Part shown: one piece after another, positions 1 to 7,500 of the stretch | How the letters are laid out: the number at the start of each line of letters is the position of its first letter | Position numbering within the stretch: position 1 is the first letter of the stretch | Assembly: GCA_963922585.1 (NCBI GenBank) | Contig: CAWUIK010000094.1 | Coordinates: 1 to 9,842, forward strand | Length of the DNA stretch: 9,842 nt | Reading direction: 5' to 3' | Origin: Parvicella sp963922585 | GTDB taxonomy: Bacteria > Bacteroidota > Bacteroidia > Flavobacteriales_D > Parvicellaceae | Translations under genes and position numbers: made by a program | The notes under the pieces: model-generated | The model's input: only the letters and a program-made list of their open reading frames with translations | Database searches by the model: none | What the model was told of the DNA's origin: nothing

Positions 1-130
1 GATTTACAGCAAGGGTTTGTGGTTGCGGGAATAATGGAGCAGGTAATTCGTCTGCGTCACGGTTTCCTGAACAGGCTGCCATGCCGGCAATAACCGAAAG
101 AAGAATGAGGTATTTTAGTTTTGTTTTCAC
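1..130 (-). CDS. N-terminus of a putative lipoprotein (partial, cut by window edge)
   Basis: The minus strand reads from a GTG codon at 130-128 through 43 complete codons to the window edge. The product begins MKTKLKYLILL, followed by a short hydrophobic stretch and Met-Ala-Ala-Cys with Cys20. This is a lipobox-like type II signal peptide, so the mature protein should be lipid-anchored in the envelope. After Cys20 comes SGNRDADELP and then a proline-rich stretch, which looks like a flexible tether. GTG is the chosen start because an in-frame TAG lies a few codons upstream and no in-frame ATG intervenes; the nearby ATG is out of frame and runs straight into TGA. The function cannot be told from 43 residues. 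Base use differs from the neighbours: 56 of the first 120 bases are G or C, against 35 of 120 at 541-660. Confidence 0.7.
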   Translation of the reverse strand, partial: MKTKLKYLILLSVIAGMAACSGNRDADELPAPLFPQPQTLAVN

Positions 131-161
131 ATTTTTTTGTTTTATGTGCTAAAACGTTTTT

Positions 162-190
162 AATAAACGCCTGTTTTAATGGCGTTTATT
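162..190 (-). terminator. Hairpin at the 3' end of the methyltransferase gene, likely terminator
   Basis: Two perfect 10-base arms, AATAAACGCC (162-171) and GGCGTTTATT (181-190), flank a 9-base loop. The arms are A-rich outside, GC-rich at the loop side and T-rich on exit, which is terminator-like. The methyltransferase stop codon lies inside the hairpin. The run of T after the stem is better on the plus strand (to 194) than on the minus strand, so it may work in both directions. It separates the methyltransferase gene from the lipoprotein gene. Confidence 0.6.
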
Positions 191-986
191 TTTTGTTGTC
201 GGTAGTTCCTATGTACTTTGAAACCTTCTCTAATTTACTTTGTGGTACAAAAAGGATATCCCAATACTCATCTTCTTTTGCAGGGTATAGTTTCTCGTCA
301 CATAAAACGAAAGAATGGTATTTAAGTTTTTTAAAGAAATTGAGCATTTGTACTCTATTTTCATGGCGAGCTTCAACTAACAATATTGGGTTGAATTTTA
401 AAATTATTGACTCTATTTCAGGTATAACTACTCTCTCATAACCTTCAATATCAACCTTTATAAAATCCAATCTATCTAGATCATGAAAAAGCTCACCCCC
501 CTTTCTCATTTTTGCGTCAAATTCAACATCTGCGGCACTATTTTCTGTGTCTTTTTGATCCAAAATAAAATTAGAACCACTAGCTATAAACCCCTTTTTT
601 ATCTTCGTATTATTTCCAAGTTTTATTGTTTTGTTTTCTGCTCCTAAAGCATAGGGATATATTTCAACATTTTTGAGTTTTCTTGTATTAGATCTTAATA
701 CATTTATTATAGGTTTAATTGGTTCTATGGCATACACTTTTCCTTCATTTCCTGAAAGTTTTGACAAAAGAACAGTGATGTATCCCAAATTTGCTCCAAT
801 ATCTATGCAAATGTCCCCGTTGGCGATTATTTTGTCCAAGAAATATGGGTAGTCATACAATCTGTTTTTTTTCAACTGCCCTGTCCTAAAGGATGCAAAA
901 TATAATTTGCTCAAAACCTTCAAATAAAATTCGAAAGGCAATATTTTAAATAATATTCTTCTTACTAAATTTCCTTTTCTATTCAT
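186..986 (-). CDS. FkbM-family SAM-dependent methyltransferase
   Basis: This 266-residue protein carries the hallmarks of the FkbM family (Methyltransf_21). The SAM-binding glycine motif IDIGANLG is at 61-68, an acidic AIEP motif follows at 86-89, and the family signature IKVDIEGYE is at 176-184. No signal peptide is evident, so it should be cytoplasmic; the basic, hydrophobic first 30 residues could allow membrane association. FkbM enzymes mostly methylate hydroxyl groups of sugars, glycans or small metabolites, but the substrate cannot be read from sequence. The gene stands alone: no glycosyltransferase, sugar-nucleotide or secondary-metabolite gene is adjacent. Hairpins at 162-190 and 1019-1043 suggest it is its own transcript. 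The ATG start sits behind an A-rich stretch with no Shine-Dalgarno sequence. Length and motifs look complete, so the family call is firm and the role unknown. Confidence 0.9.
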   Translation of the reverse strand: MNRKGNLVRRILFKILPFEFYLKVLSKLYFASFRTGQLKKNRLYDYPYFLDKIIANGDICIDIGANLGYITVLLSKLSGNEGKVYAIEPIKPIINVLRSNTRKLKNVEIYPYALGAENKTIKLGNNTKIKKGFIASGSNFILDQKDTENSAADVEFDAKMRKGGELFHDLDRLDFIKVDIEGYERVVIPEIESIILKFNPILLVEARHENRVQMLNFFKKLKYHSFVLCDEKLYPAKEDEYWDILFVPQSKLEKVSKYIGTTDNKK

Positions 987-1018
987 TGTTTTCTCTATTA
1001 ATTACTGACAACATTTAG

Positions 1019-1043
1019 ATAAACACCAGTTACTGGTGTTTAT
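1019..1043. terminator. Hairpin upstream of the methyltransferase gene, terminator-like
   Basis: ATAAACACC (1019-1027) pairs perfectly with GGTGTTTAT (1035-1043) around the 7-base loop AGTTACT, whose outer bases can also pair. The layout (A-rich outer arm, GC near the loop, T-rich exit arm) closely matches the hairpin at 162-190, so the methyltransferase gene is bracketed by two similar hairpins. It could end a transcript in either direction or form a structure in the methyltransferase 5' leader. There is no long T tract, so the terminator call is tentative. Confidence 0.45.
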
Positions 1044-1227
1044 TCCATTCATGTATTTTGTTTATAAATGCTAAACTACAAATAAAGGATATATTTATTG
1101 CGTTTTTTATCACTTTTTTTCTGTAAATGTTTGAAACACTTCATCATGACATTCATTTTCTTTTTTTCTTTAATATAATATTTAGAAACTTTAAATTTAT
1201 ATCTCAAATGATAACCTGTAATATTTT

Positions 1228-1250
1228 AAAAAATACAACGAAAATCGTTG
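1228..1250 (-). terminator. Intrinsic terminator of the MuiA-like operon
   Basis: On the minus strand, 33 bases past the stop codon of the small secreted protein, CAACGA and TCGTTG form a 6-bp stem with a TTT loop. It is followed at once by T-A and then six T residues. This is a compact but classical intrinsic terminator in the right place for the two-gene operon. Confidence 0.6.
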
Positions 1251-1271
1251 ATTTAAACGTTTAAATCTACG
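1246..1271. repeat. Near-perfect 26-base palindrome
   Basis: The 18-base core GATTTAAACGTTTAAATC (1250-1267) is its own reverse complement. After one mismatched position on each side the symmetry continues for three more bases (CGT at 1246-1248, ACG at 1269-1271). It overlaps the start of the terminator stem at 1236-1250 and lies just after the stop codon of the 1284-1778 gene. It could be an operator-like protein site or an extension of the terminator structure. Confidence 0.5.
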
Positions 1272-1283
1272 CTTTTAATAAAT

Positions 1284-1778
1284 TTAATTATTCTCTGGTA
1301 TTAAATAATAGTGTTTTATAGTAGTCCATATTTCACTGTTTCCGATATAACGAAAGACCTTAGTTGCTACTAAATATTTATTATTCATGGAGATAATGCT
1401 ATTTTTGAAACCTAGTTCGGTTTTCTCAAGCAATACCTTTGAACCATATTTTTTTGCATCAATACATAATTGGTAATTGCTTTCTCCCCAAGGATCATTT
1501 CTTACCATAAATTCATAGGAGTATAAAAGAACTAATGAATCAGAATAACTAACTATAGCTTCTTGTGGAAGTACTTTTAATTTTCTTTCGAAATTCATTA
1601 TAACCTGTTTTAAACTATCCATTTCCTTTTCACTGCCCATCCAATCTCTTCCACAAAAGGTTTTAATATTTTTAATGTCCAATGGCGAAAATTGAAATTT
1701 TTTAAAGATTGAACTTGATTCTTGTGCTAAGAGAAAATGCGTAAATAGCATTAAAATTATTATTGTAATGATTTTCAT
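1284..1778 (-). CDS. Small secreted protein of unknown function, second gene of the MuiA-like operon
   Basis: This is a 164-residue protein with a clear Sec signal peptide: MKII followed by a hydrophobic stretch to LLA, with probable cleavage before Gln19. The mature part is about 146 residues, has two cysteines (Cys42, Cys105) that could form a disulfide, and contains several aromatic and acidic stretches. I do not recognise a family. There is no lipobox cysteine, so it is expected to be periplasmic or secreted. The ATG lies only 6 bases after the TGA of the upstream MuiA-like gene, which points to co-transcription and probably translational coupling, so the two exported proteins may act together. 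A terminator lies 33 bases past the stop. The reading frame and signal peptide are well supported; the function is open. Confidence 0.8.
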   Translation of the reverse strand: MKIITIIILMLFTHFLLAQESSSIFKKFQFSPLDIKNIKTFCGRDWMGSEKEMDSLKQVIMNFERKLKVLPQEAIVSYSDSLVLLYSYEFMVRNDPWGESNYQLCIDAKKYGSKVLLEKTELGFKNSIISMNNKYLVATKVFRYIGNSEIWTTIKHYYLIPENN

Positions 1779-1784
1779 AATCTA

Positions 1785-3539
1785 TCAAATTACTTCCATC
1801 TCCTTATCATGCGTTATTTCATAAGTAAACTTAATGATTTTAGTTTCATTTGGATTTAATTTTAAATTCCATGTTAGAATTCCAGTTAATTCATTTAATC
1901 TACCATTGTCAAGATTTATCTGTTTTACTTTAATATTGTCATCTTTTGATACAGGAATTTGATCTTTAATAGCGATTTCTGATGTAGTACGATTTGTGTT
2001 TTTTACGGCTATTTCAATTGTGATTTCTCGTTTAATATTACTACTAGTTAATTTGTCTTTTGCTTCATCTTCTATTTTCTTTCTAGTAATTTCTATTGCT
2101 TTTTCTCTTCCCATGGCAAGTGTTAAAGTGTCTTGCATTTGTGATGGTCTAATTTCTGTTTCTCCAACAAATGAATTGTTGAAGTAGATATTTGCTTTTG
2201 CTGGTAGAATATTTAAATCTCTCCAGTCTGTGATATTTGCCAATAGAAACGCATCTGTATTAACTTTAGGAACCGAGATATAATCAAATTTTGATTTTAA
2301 ATTTTCATTTTTCACTACCAGCATCATTTCTTTTCCGTCTGCAGGTATAGAATATCTATTTTTTATGCCAAACTCCACATTGGAGAGTGTTTTATCTGTG
2401 TTAGATACCAAACTTTGAGGCAATATAAATTGATCATTAGAATTCCCTATGTTTAAACCACTAGCGGTTTTTGTTTCATTGAACGTGGCTGTTGTGGAAG
2501 GCATAACGGTATTCAATCTAATATTGTCGTAAAAATTAACATTTCCATACCCATTTTGCAATAAAGCTATGGTGTCTGCATTGTTGGTTTGATAACCAAG
2601 TACCGCTTTATTTCTATTTTGATTGTATTTGGTTTTATCCATTATTTCCCAAGTAGCAAGTGTTGGAATCGTAAAACTGCAATCTTGGTTAAAAGTGGAA
2701 AGTTTTAATTTTACATTGTCCCAATCTTCACCTGTTTTTTGATAAATACTTGCTTTGTAAGTTAGGTTTACGGGTTGGTCACTCTCAGCCGCTCTTAAAT
2801 CGTATGAAGGAATCCAGCCAGCACGATTTACTAAGTAATTTACCTTAAATTCTGCCTCAACATCAATTTCACTAAAAACCGTAAGTATAATTTGATGCAC
2901 CTGCTGTTTGATTTTTGATTGAATCGTTTTGTGTTGACTGTAATTTCTTAGTTTATCTAAATCTTCTTGTGTTTTATTTTGTGACTTAAGTAATTTATGT
3001 TCTTCAATTTTAAGTGTTACCAATTGACCTTCAATTACTTCTAATTTTTGATGATAAAATTCTACTGCTTTCATAAAAATAGCCAAAGAGTCAGATTTTC
3101 CTTCTCCCCTTATGGTTTTGTTATTGGTGATAATGCTTTTTTCTTGTGTAAGGTTGTAAATTTGATTAGTTAGTTTTTGGAGTTGCAAACTTTTGTAGAA
3201 CAATGAATCTTCAAGTACTGCTATTTCACGAATAATTTTTTCGGATAATGGTTCAGTCACTATGGAAGGATTGTTATATTCTGTATTATGCTTTACATTT
3301 AGAATTAATGCTTGATCACAACTTGCTTGAATACTTTTTTGGGTTAAATAAGGAGATACATCATCAATAACAATTTCATTGTTACCTTTTTTTAAAGTTG
3401 TTTTTGCTTTTCGATATACTTGTGCTCCATTGATGTAAACTGTAACATCTGTGATTTTAGAAGAGATTTTATTTGCGTAGTTTTCTGTAATTCCCAGTAT
3501 CGTTGTTAAGATAATTACAAGTAATATTTGATTTTTCAT
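1785..3539 (-). CDS. MuiA-family (DUF4140/DUF4139) exported protein
   Basis: This 584-residue protein has the domain order of the mucoidy inhibitor A (MuiA) family. Residues 1-22 look like a Sec signal peptide. Residues about 30-130 match the N-terminal DUF4140 domain (start ITDVTVYINGAQVYRKA). Residues about 100-215 are charged and helical, probably coiled coil. From about 235 onward is the DUF4139 domain, with the telling segment YLVNRAGWIPSYDLRA at 235-250, then KTGEDWDNVKLKLST, and a C-terminal segment rich in paired beta strands ending near FTYEITHD. The family name comes from a gene affecting mucoidy; the biochemical activity is not established, and its members are exported. It is the first gene of an operon with the small secreted protein 6 bases downstream. 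A TAnnTTTG promoter box lies close upstream. Length and domains look complete. Confidence 0.88.
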   Translation of the reverse strand: MKNQILLVIILTTILGITENYANKISSKITDVTVYINGAQVYRKAKTTLKKGNNEIVIDDVSPYLTQKSIQASCDQALILNVKHNTEYNNPSIVTEPLSEKIIREIAVLEDSLFYKSLQLQKLTNQIYNLTQEKSIITNNKTIRGEGKSDSLAIFMKAVEFYHQKLEVIEGQLVTLKIEEHKLLKSQNKTQEDLDKLRNYSQHKTIQSKIKQQVHQIILTVFSEIDVEAEFKVNYLVNRAGWIPSYDLRAAESDQPVNLTYKASIYQKTGEDWDNVKLKLSTFNQDCSFTIPTLATWEIMDKTKYNQNRNKAVLGYQTNNADTIALLQNGYGNVNFYDNIRLNTVMPSTTATFNETKTASGLNIGNSNDQFILPQSLVSNTDKTLSNVEFGIKNRYSIPADGKEMMLVVKNENLKSKFDYISVPKVNTDAFLLANITDWRDLNILPAKANIYFNNSFVGETEIRPSQMQDTLTLAMGREKAIEITRKKIEDEAKDKLTSSNIKREITIEIAVKNTNRTTSEIAIKDQIPVSKDDNIKVKQINLDNGRLNELTGILTWNLKLNPNETKIIKFTYEITHDKEMEVI

Positions 3540-3563
3540 GTGGAATGGTTTTTAAATTTGAAA

Positions 3564-3593
3564 CAAACATAGATGTAGATGTTCTTATTTAAA
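3564..3593 (-). promoter_or_regulatory. Predicted Bacteroidota-type promoter of the MuiA-like operon
   Basis: On the minus strand TATGTTTG (3571-3564) matches the TAnnTTTG -7 box used by the primary sigma factor of Bacteroidota. A T-rich CTTTT sits 19 bases upstream in the -33 position (consensus TTG, here TTT). Transcription would start roughly at 3557, giving a leader of about 20 bases before the ATG at 3539. Confidence 0.55.
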
Positions 3594-3699
3594 AGACAGA
3601 CTTAGTGAGATTGCTTTTATACTTGGTGAGTACGTAATACAAATAAGTAAGAATTAAAAGAAGTAAAAACTTTATCGAATTTAAATTAAAAATCATAGT

Positions 3700-3742
3700 C
3701 TGTTCTCGATACTTTCCGCAAACTTCACACTAGAACTTACAG
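3700..3742. repeat. Degenerate copy of a possible interspersed intergenic repeat
   Basis: CTGTTCTCGATAC (3700-3712) and CACTAGAACTTACAG (3728-3742) bracket a short central segment. The outer ends CTGT and ACAG are inverted, with TTCT and AGAA just inside. The pattern resembles, with a few mismatches, short repeats ending in TCTCGATAC and CACTCGAACTGACAG that I recall from intergenic regions of Flavobacteriia. That comparison is from memory and was not searched. It sits in a gene-free region and is less AT-rich than its flanks. Confidence 0.4.
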
Positions 3743-3747
3743 AGTTT

Positions 3748-3782
3748 TTGAATTTTATAATTTTTTTCGCTTATAAATTCAA
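3748..3782. repeat. AT-rich imperfect inverted repeat
   Basis: TTGAATTTTATAA (3748-3760) and TTATAAATTCAA (3771-3782) are inverted copies differing by one extra T, around a 10-base T-rich loop. It lies between the divergent MuiA-like operon and the MNT antitoxin gene, about 120 bases before the latter. It could be an operator or a chance feature of AT-rich DNA. The rest of the 3540-3902 gap holds no credible gene. Confidence 0.35.
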
Positions 3783-3792
3783 GTAGAAAGTT

Positions 3793-3800
3793 TACATTTG
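3793..3800 (+). promoter_or_regulatory. Candidate -7 box for the toxin-antitoxin pair
   Basis: TACATTTG matches TAnnTTTG exactly and would start a transcript near 3807, about 95 bases before the antitoxin ATG. No good TTG is found at the expected -33 distance. A second exact match, TATTTTTG at 3891-3898, lies so close to the ATG that its transcript would be nearly leaderless. Either box, or neither, may be used. Confidence 0.3.
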
Positions 3801-3902
3801 TTGGAGATTATAACCTTTGAAATGTAAAGAATTTTATCCTAAAATAAATCTTTTCAAAATTGATTATTTCTCAAAATGACTAAAAAACAGTATTTTTGAC
3901 TT

Positions 3903-4193
3903 ATGAAAACATTACACGAAATAAAAAACACATTGAGTTCTCATAAAAAAAGATTGTTTCAAGAGTACCCTATAAAGACAATGGCAATTTTTGGTTCTTA
4001 TTCACGAAGTGAGCAAAAAGATTCAAGTGATTTAGATATTCTTGTTGAATTTTCTGAAAGAATAGGCATTAGATTCGTAGATTTGGCTGATGAGTTAGAA
4101 CATATTATTGGGTTCAAAGTAGATTTAGTTTCTAAAAAGGGCATAAAAGAAAAGTATCTCAAATCTATCAATTCAGATTTAATATATGTCTAA
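3903..4193 (+). CDS. mntA: MntA-like minimal nucleotidyltransferase antitoxin
   Basis: This 96-residue protein is a minimal nucleotidyltransferase (MNT). The motif GS-x10-D-x-D is exact: Gly31-Ser32, then Asp43 and Asp45 in SDLDILVEF; a third acidic position fits Asp74 in FKVDLVS. In the known MntA-HepT systems this enzyme neutralises the HEPN ribonuclease toxin by transferring AMP to the tyrosine of the toxin's R-x4-H-x-Y motif. Its length is normal for the family and all key residues are present, so it should be active. The 3' end overlaps the following HEPN reading frame by 8 bases (ATG at 4186), the usual arrangement for such pairs and a sign of translational coupling. The oddity is the partner: the toxin gene is broken, which leaves this antitoxin without its normal target at this locus. 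Confidence 0.88.
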   Translation: MKTLHEIKNTLSSHKKRLFQEYPIKTMAIFGSYSRSEQKDSSDLDILVEFSERIGIRFVDLADELEHIIGFKVDLVSKKGIKEKYLKSINSDLIYV

Positions 4194-4543
4194 AAGAGAT
4201 ACATTATTGTTATTGGAAGATATGCTTCAATCAGCTCAGAAGATTAAAAAAATATACTGAGGGATTAGTTTTTGAATCATTTATTACTGATGAAAAAACA
4301 ATGGATGCAGTAGTTAGGAATTTTTAGATAATTGGTGAAGCAGCAAATAGAATTGATTCTGACTTCAGAGACAATAACCAAGAGATTGAATGGAAAAGAA
4401 TACGAGGGTTTCGTAATCGAATTGTTCACGATTATTTTGGAATTGATTACGAAATAGTTTGGAGCATAATAGAATCCTATTTAGAAGAATTGATTGATTG
4501 GCTTGATACTATTATTGATGAAAATAAAACAAATATGTCCTAA
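4186..4543 (+). pseudogene. hepT: HepT-like HEPN (DUF86) toxin, broken by a frameshift and a stop codon
   Basis: The reading frame starts with ATG at 4186 (MSKRDTLLLLEDMLQSAQ) but meets TGA at 4258-4260 after 24 codons. Removing one A from the seven-A run at 4246-4252 restores a frame of the right length (118 codons plus TAA at 4541-4543). A second lesion remains: TAG at 4325-4327 in VVRNF-stop-IIGEAANRI, where family members often have Gln or Glu; one change from CAG would explain it. Past the stops the protein is well conserved, including the catalytic R-x4-H-x-Y motif (RNRIVHDY, 4412-4435) and a plausible C-terminus. HepT toxins are HEPN RNases acting on RNA in the cytoplasm. With two independent lesions before the catalytic motif the product should be inactive. 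No obvious restart codon precedes the motif. It ends 21 bases before the convergent caspase gene. Confidence 0.88.
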
Positions 4544-4564
4544 CAAGATGTATTAATTCATTTT

Positions 4565-7500
4565 TTATTTCACCACTCCTAAAGGAAAATCGTTTCCAAA
4601 ACTATATCCTGTAGGGTATTGTGAGGATCCATTGTGTAATTTTGAGAGTTCCGGAACTCTTGATTCTACATAAGATTTAAGTTGATATATAGACACTGTT
4701 TCATCCTTGGGTATTATATCAGAATTCCCTTGAAGTAATTCCAGAATAGCATAAGTGAAAATTCCATGTTTTAAATCCCCAACTTCGTTTGCATACTCAA
4801 CATCTTGTGAGGCTGTGAGGAAAAAAGTGCCTGTATTTCTTGCCAGTTGAGCAATTTCTTTTTCTCTAGAAACACCTCTTACAGCAAGTGTGTTGAGTAC
4901 TGCTCCAGACTGACAAGCATCTAAAACAAAAACTTGTTTTTGAGCAGGTAAATTTTTAGAAATTTCCAATAAGTCTAATGCACTTATTCCTTTGGTATCC
5001 AACATTTCTTTGTCTCCATAAAGATTAGTGATGTTGCTCATGATGAGGTAAAAATCATTTGTTTTTTCTTGAATATTTTCATACATCATTCCATGACCTG
5101 CGTAGAAAAAAATAAAAGCATCTTCAGGTCCCATTTTTTGTTTAATTGTGGCAATTTCTTTGAGAATATTTTCTTTATTTGCTTGTTTGTCAGTGATGAT
5201 AAAGGGGTAAACTTTCTCGAAAATTGAAGATGCACTTTCGCTTACGGTTTTCGAAAATGATGAAGCATCATTTTTAGCAAATTTCAAATTATAGGCATTG
5301 TTTTCATATTCATTGATGCCGACAGTGAGTATAAAAAGTTCTGTTTGTCCCGCTATAGTGTCAAAATATAACATAACGTTCTTTCTAGGTGATGTTATTC
5401 CATTTTTTGTGGTGAGTGCAATTTCTAAATTGTTTTCTTGTGGATTTAGTGTTACAATAAAAGTTCGATTTTGGGTTGAACCTCTAAAACTTACTTCTTC
5501 AGAAAAGGATTCTTCTTGAATTAATTTACCGTTATTGAAAACACTTATTTTGTCAATGTTTTTGTAATTATTATTGATATTGAGTTCTAAATTTAAATTT
5601 TTATTTTGGTGTTGGTAGGTAGTGTCAGAATTTGCGCTTACCCATTGGTTTTGAAAATTCAAAAATTTTAGATCGAAGTTAGGAATGTCATCCATAAGTT
5701 GATGGATACCTTGGTCCTTACTATCGATAAAACGATTATTGTTTTGAAGGTGTTTATACAAATCAGGGTAGAAATATTTTTTAAAGAAAGACCCTACTTC
5801 AAGTGATTTTAATCCCGAAACATAGTTGATATGGTTCATTGCATTCGATGTTCCATCAAAATAGCCATTGGGCTCAGAAACCAACCAGTCTTGTTGCGAA
5901 ATTTGCATAATGGTCATCTTTTCAGTATAGTCATTTAATTTCCAGATTTTAATTTCACCTTCTATGCTTTTTGAGAATAAAGTGTTTTCAAATGGATTTA
6001 ACTCTAAAGCGACAACACCACTTTGATGGGCTAAAAATGAGTGTATTATGCTGTCTTTTTTTTGATCAAAGACATATATTTTTCTATCTGAACTTCCATA
6101 ATAAATTATGTCATTTTTCTCATCTTTTACAATTGAAAGTATAGAGGCATTCGAAAAAGATTTGGTTTTATTCATTAATGTTGAAGTGTTGAAATCCCAA
6201 ATTTTAACTGAACCATCCCAACTAGAAGTAATTAACTCGTGTTCTTTTTTATTATAGATTCTTGATTGTGAAATAGTATTAGTGTGCCCTATAAATGACT
6301 TTACCAGTTCTTTTGAATCTGTTTCATACATATGAACTTTATCATCGAGACAATTGCTTACTATATACAAATCTTTATATGAAAAGGAAACACCGTATGC
6401 GTTAGAAGGTAGGTCAGACACATATCCTATGAGTTCAGGGTTTTCATTTGCAATTTTCCAATGTTTTATTTTGTTATCTCTACTGCAACTAAGTATTTCG
6501 GTTCCGTTAGTATTAAAAGTAATATCAAAAATAACATCTTGATGTGCTTTGAAACTTCTGATTGCTTTTCCTGTTTGAGTGTCCCAAATGAAAATAGTTC
6601 CTTCAGCATCTCCACTCGCTAAAGTTTTACCATCTGGACTGTATGCAAATGCAAAAACTTGTTGACGATGACCTTTCAGTATATGTTTGGGTTTTCCGTT
6701 GGATAGGTCCGTAATTATTAATACTGTATCAATTTTAGCTTGAGTTAATTGATTGCCATCTGGCGATATTTTGAAAGAATTTTTATATTTTAAGAGATTT
6801 AAAATTCCAGCATCTGTCCAATTAGTATATTCGTAAATTAAATTATCACTTTTGGTTTGGTTATAAAATCCTTTGAAACGTTGGACAATTTTATTATTAG
6901 AAATTTGATATTTTGCAATACTGTGAAATTCACTTCCTAGTATAATATTTTTTCCATCAGGACTATATTTAGGAGCATATTTATTGAGGTTTTGTTTATT
7001 TAAGTTAAAGATCAGTTTTGCATTTGGAATGGAATAAACTTCTATATCTGAATCAGAACTCAACATAATCGATTTATGATCTGGAGCAAACTGAATAAAC
7101 TCAAATGAATTATTTTTAGTAAGTACTTGAGTAGTTTTTTTGCCAGAATTAGTATTCCAGATTGAAAGTCCATTATGTTTGTCCCACATGGCGAGTGATT
7201 TGCCATCGATACTAAAAGTGATTTTAGGATTACATCCATCACATTTTTTTTCTTCATTAGGAATTAAAGTATGAATTTCCTTACCTGTTTTTACATCTAA
7301 TATTTTAACAAAAAGTTTGGTGGATGCAATTGCGATAGTTTTACCATCAGGACTAAAACTAAAATTATGTGCTTTATCAAAATCTAAAACTAAAGTATCA
7401 TTAGTTAAGTAAGAGATCAAGTTTATATTTTTGTAATTGACAAATTCTAAATAGGTCTTTCCATCAGGAGAAATGGATTTTTCGTCTGTGAAAACGGAGT

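Larger units (their letters stand above)
987..1283. other. Intergenic region with hairpins, no convincing gene
   Basis: This stretch of about 300 bases is very AT-rich and holds three structured elements described separately: a hairpin at 1019-1043, a terminator at 1228-1250 and a palindrome at 1246-1271. The only reading frame worth mention is a 26-codon minus-strand ORF (1156-1076), which has no recognisable motif. No TAnnTTTG promoter box for the methyltransferase gene was found on the minus strand. Confidence 0.6.

Noticed and set aside
162..1043. The two hairpins around the methyltransferase gene as integron attC sites of a gene cassette
   Set aside because: The outer arms do not fit the attC consensus (RYYYAAC and GTTRRRY), and no integrase or cassette array is present.
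1076..1156. A 26-codon minus-strand ORF, lysine-rich, between the hairpin at 1019-1043 and the operon terminator
   Set aside because: It has no recognisable motif, no promoter box and no ribosome site, and frames of this length are expected by chance in AT-rich DNA.
1996..2187. A 63-codon plus-strand ORF inside the MuiA-like gene, and similar plus-strand ORFs inside the caspase gene
   Set aside because: They are antisense to strongly supported coding frames and show no family features.
4246..4252. Programmed frameshifting or phase variation at the seven-A run to express the HEPN toxin
   Set aside because: Correcting the frame still leaves the in-frame TAG at 4325-4327 before the catalytic motif, so a slip alone would not give a full product.
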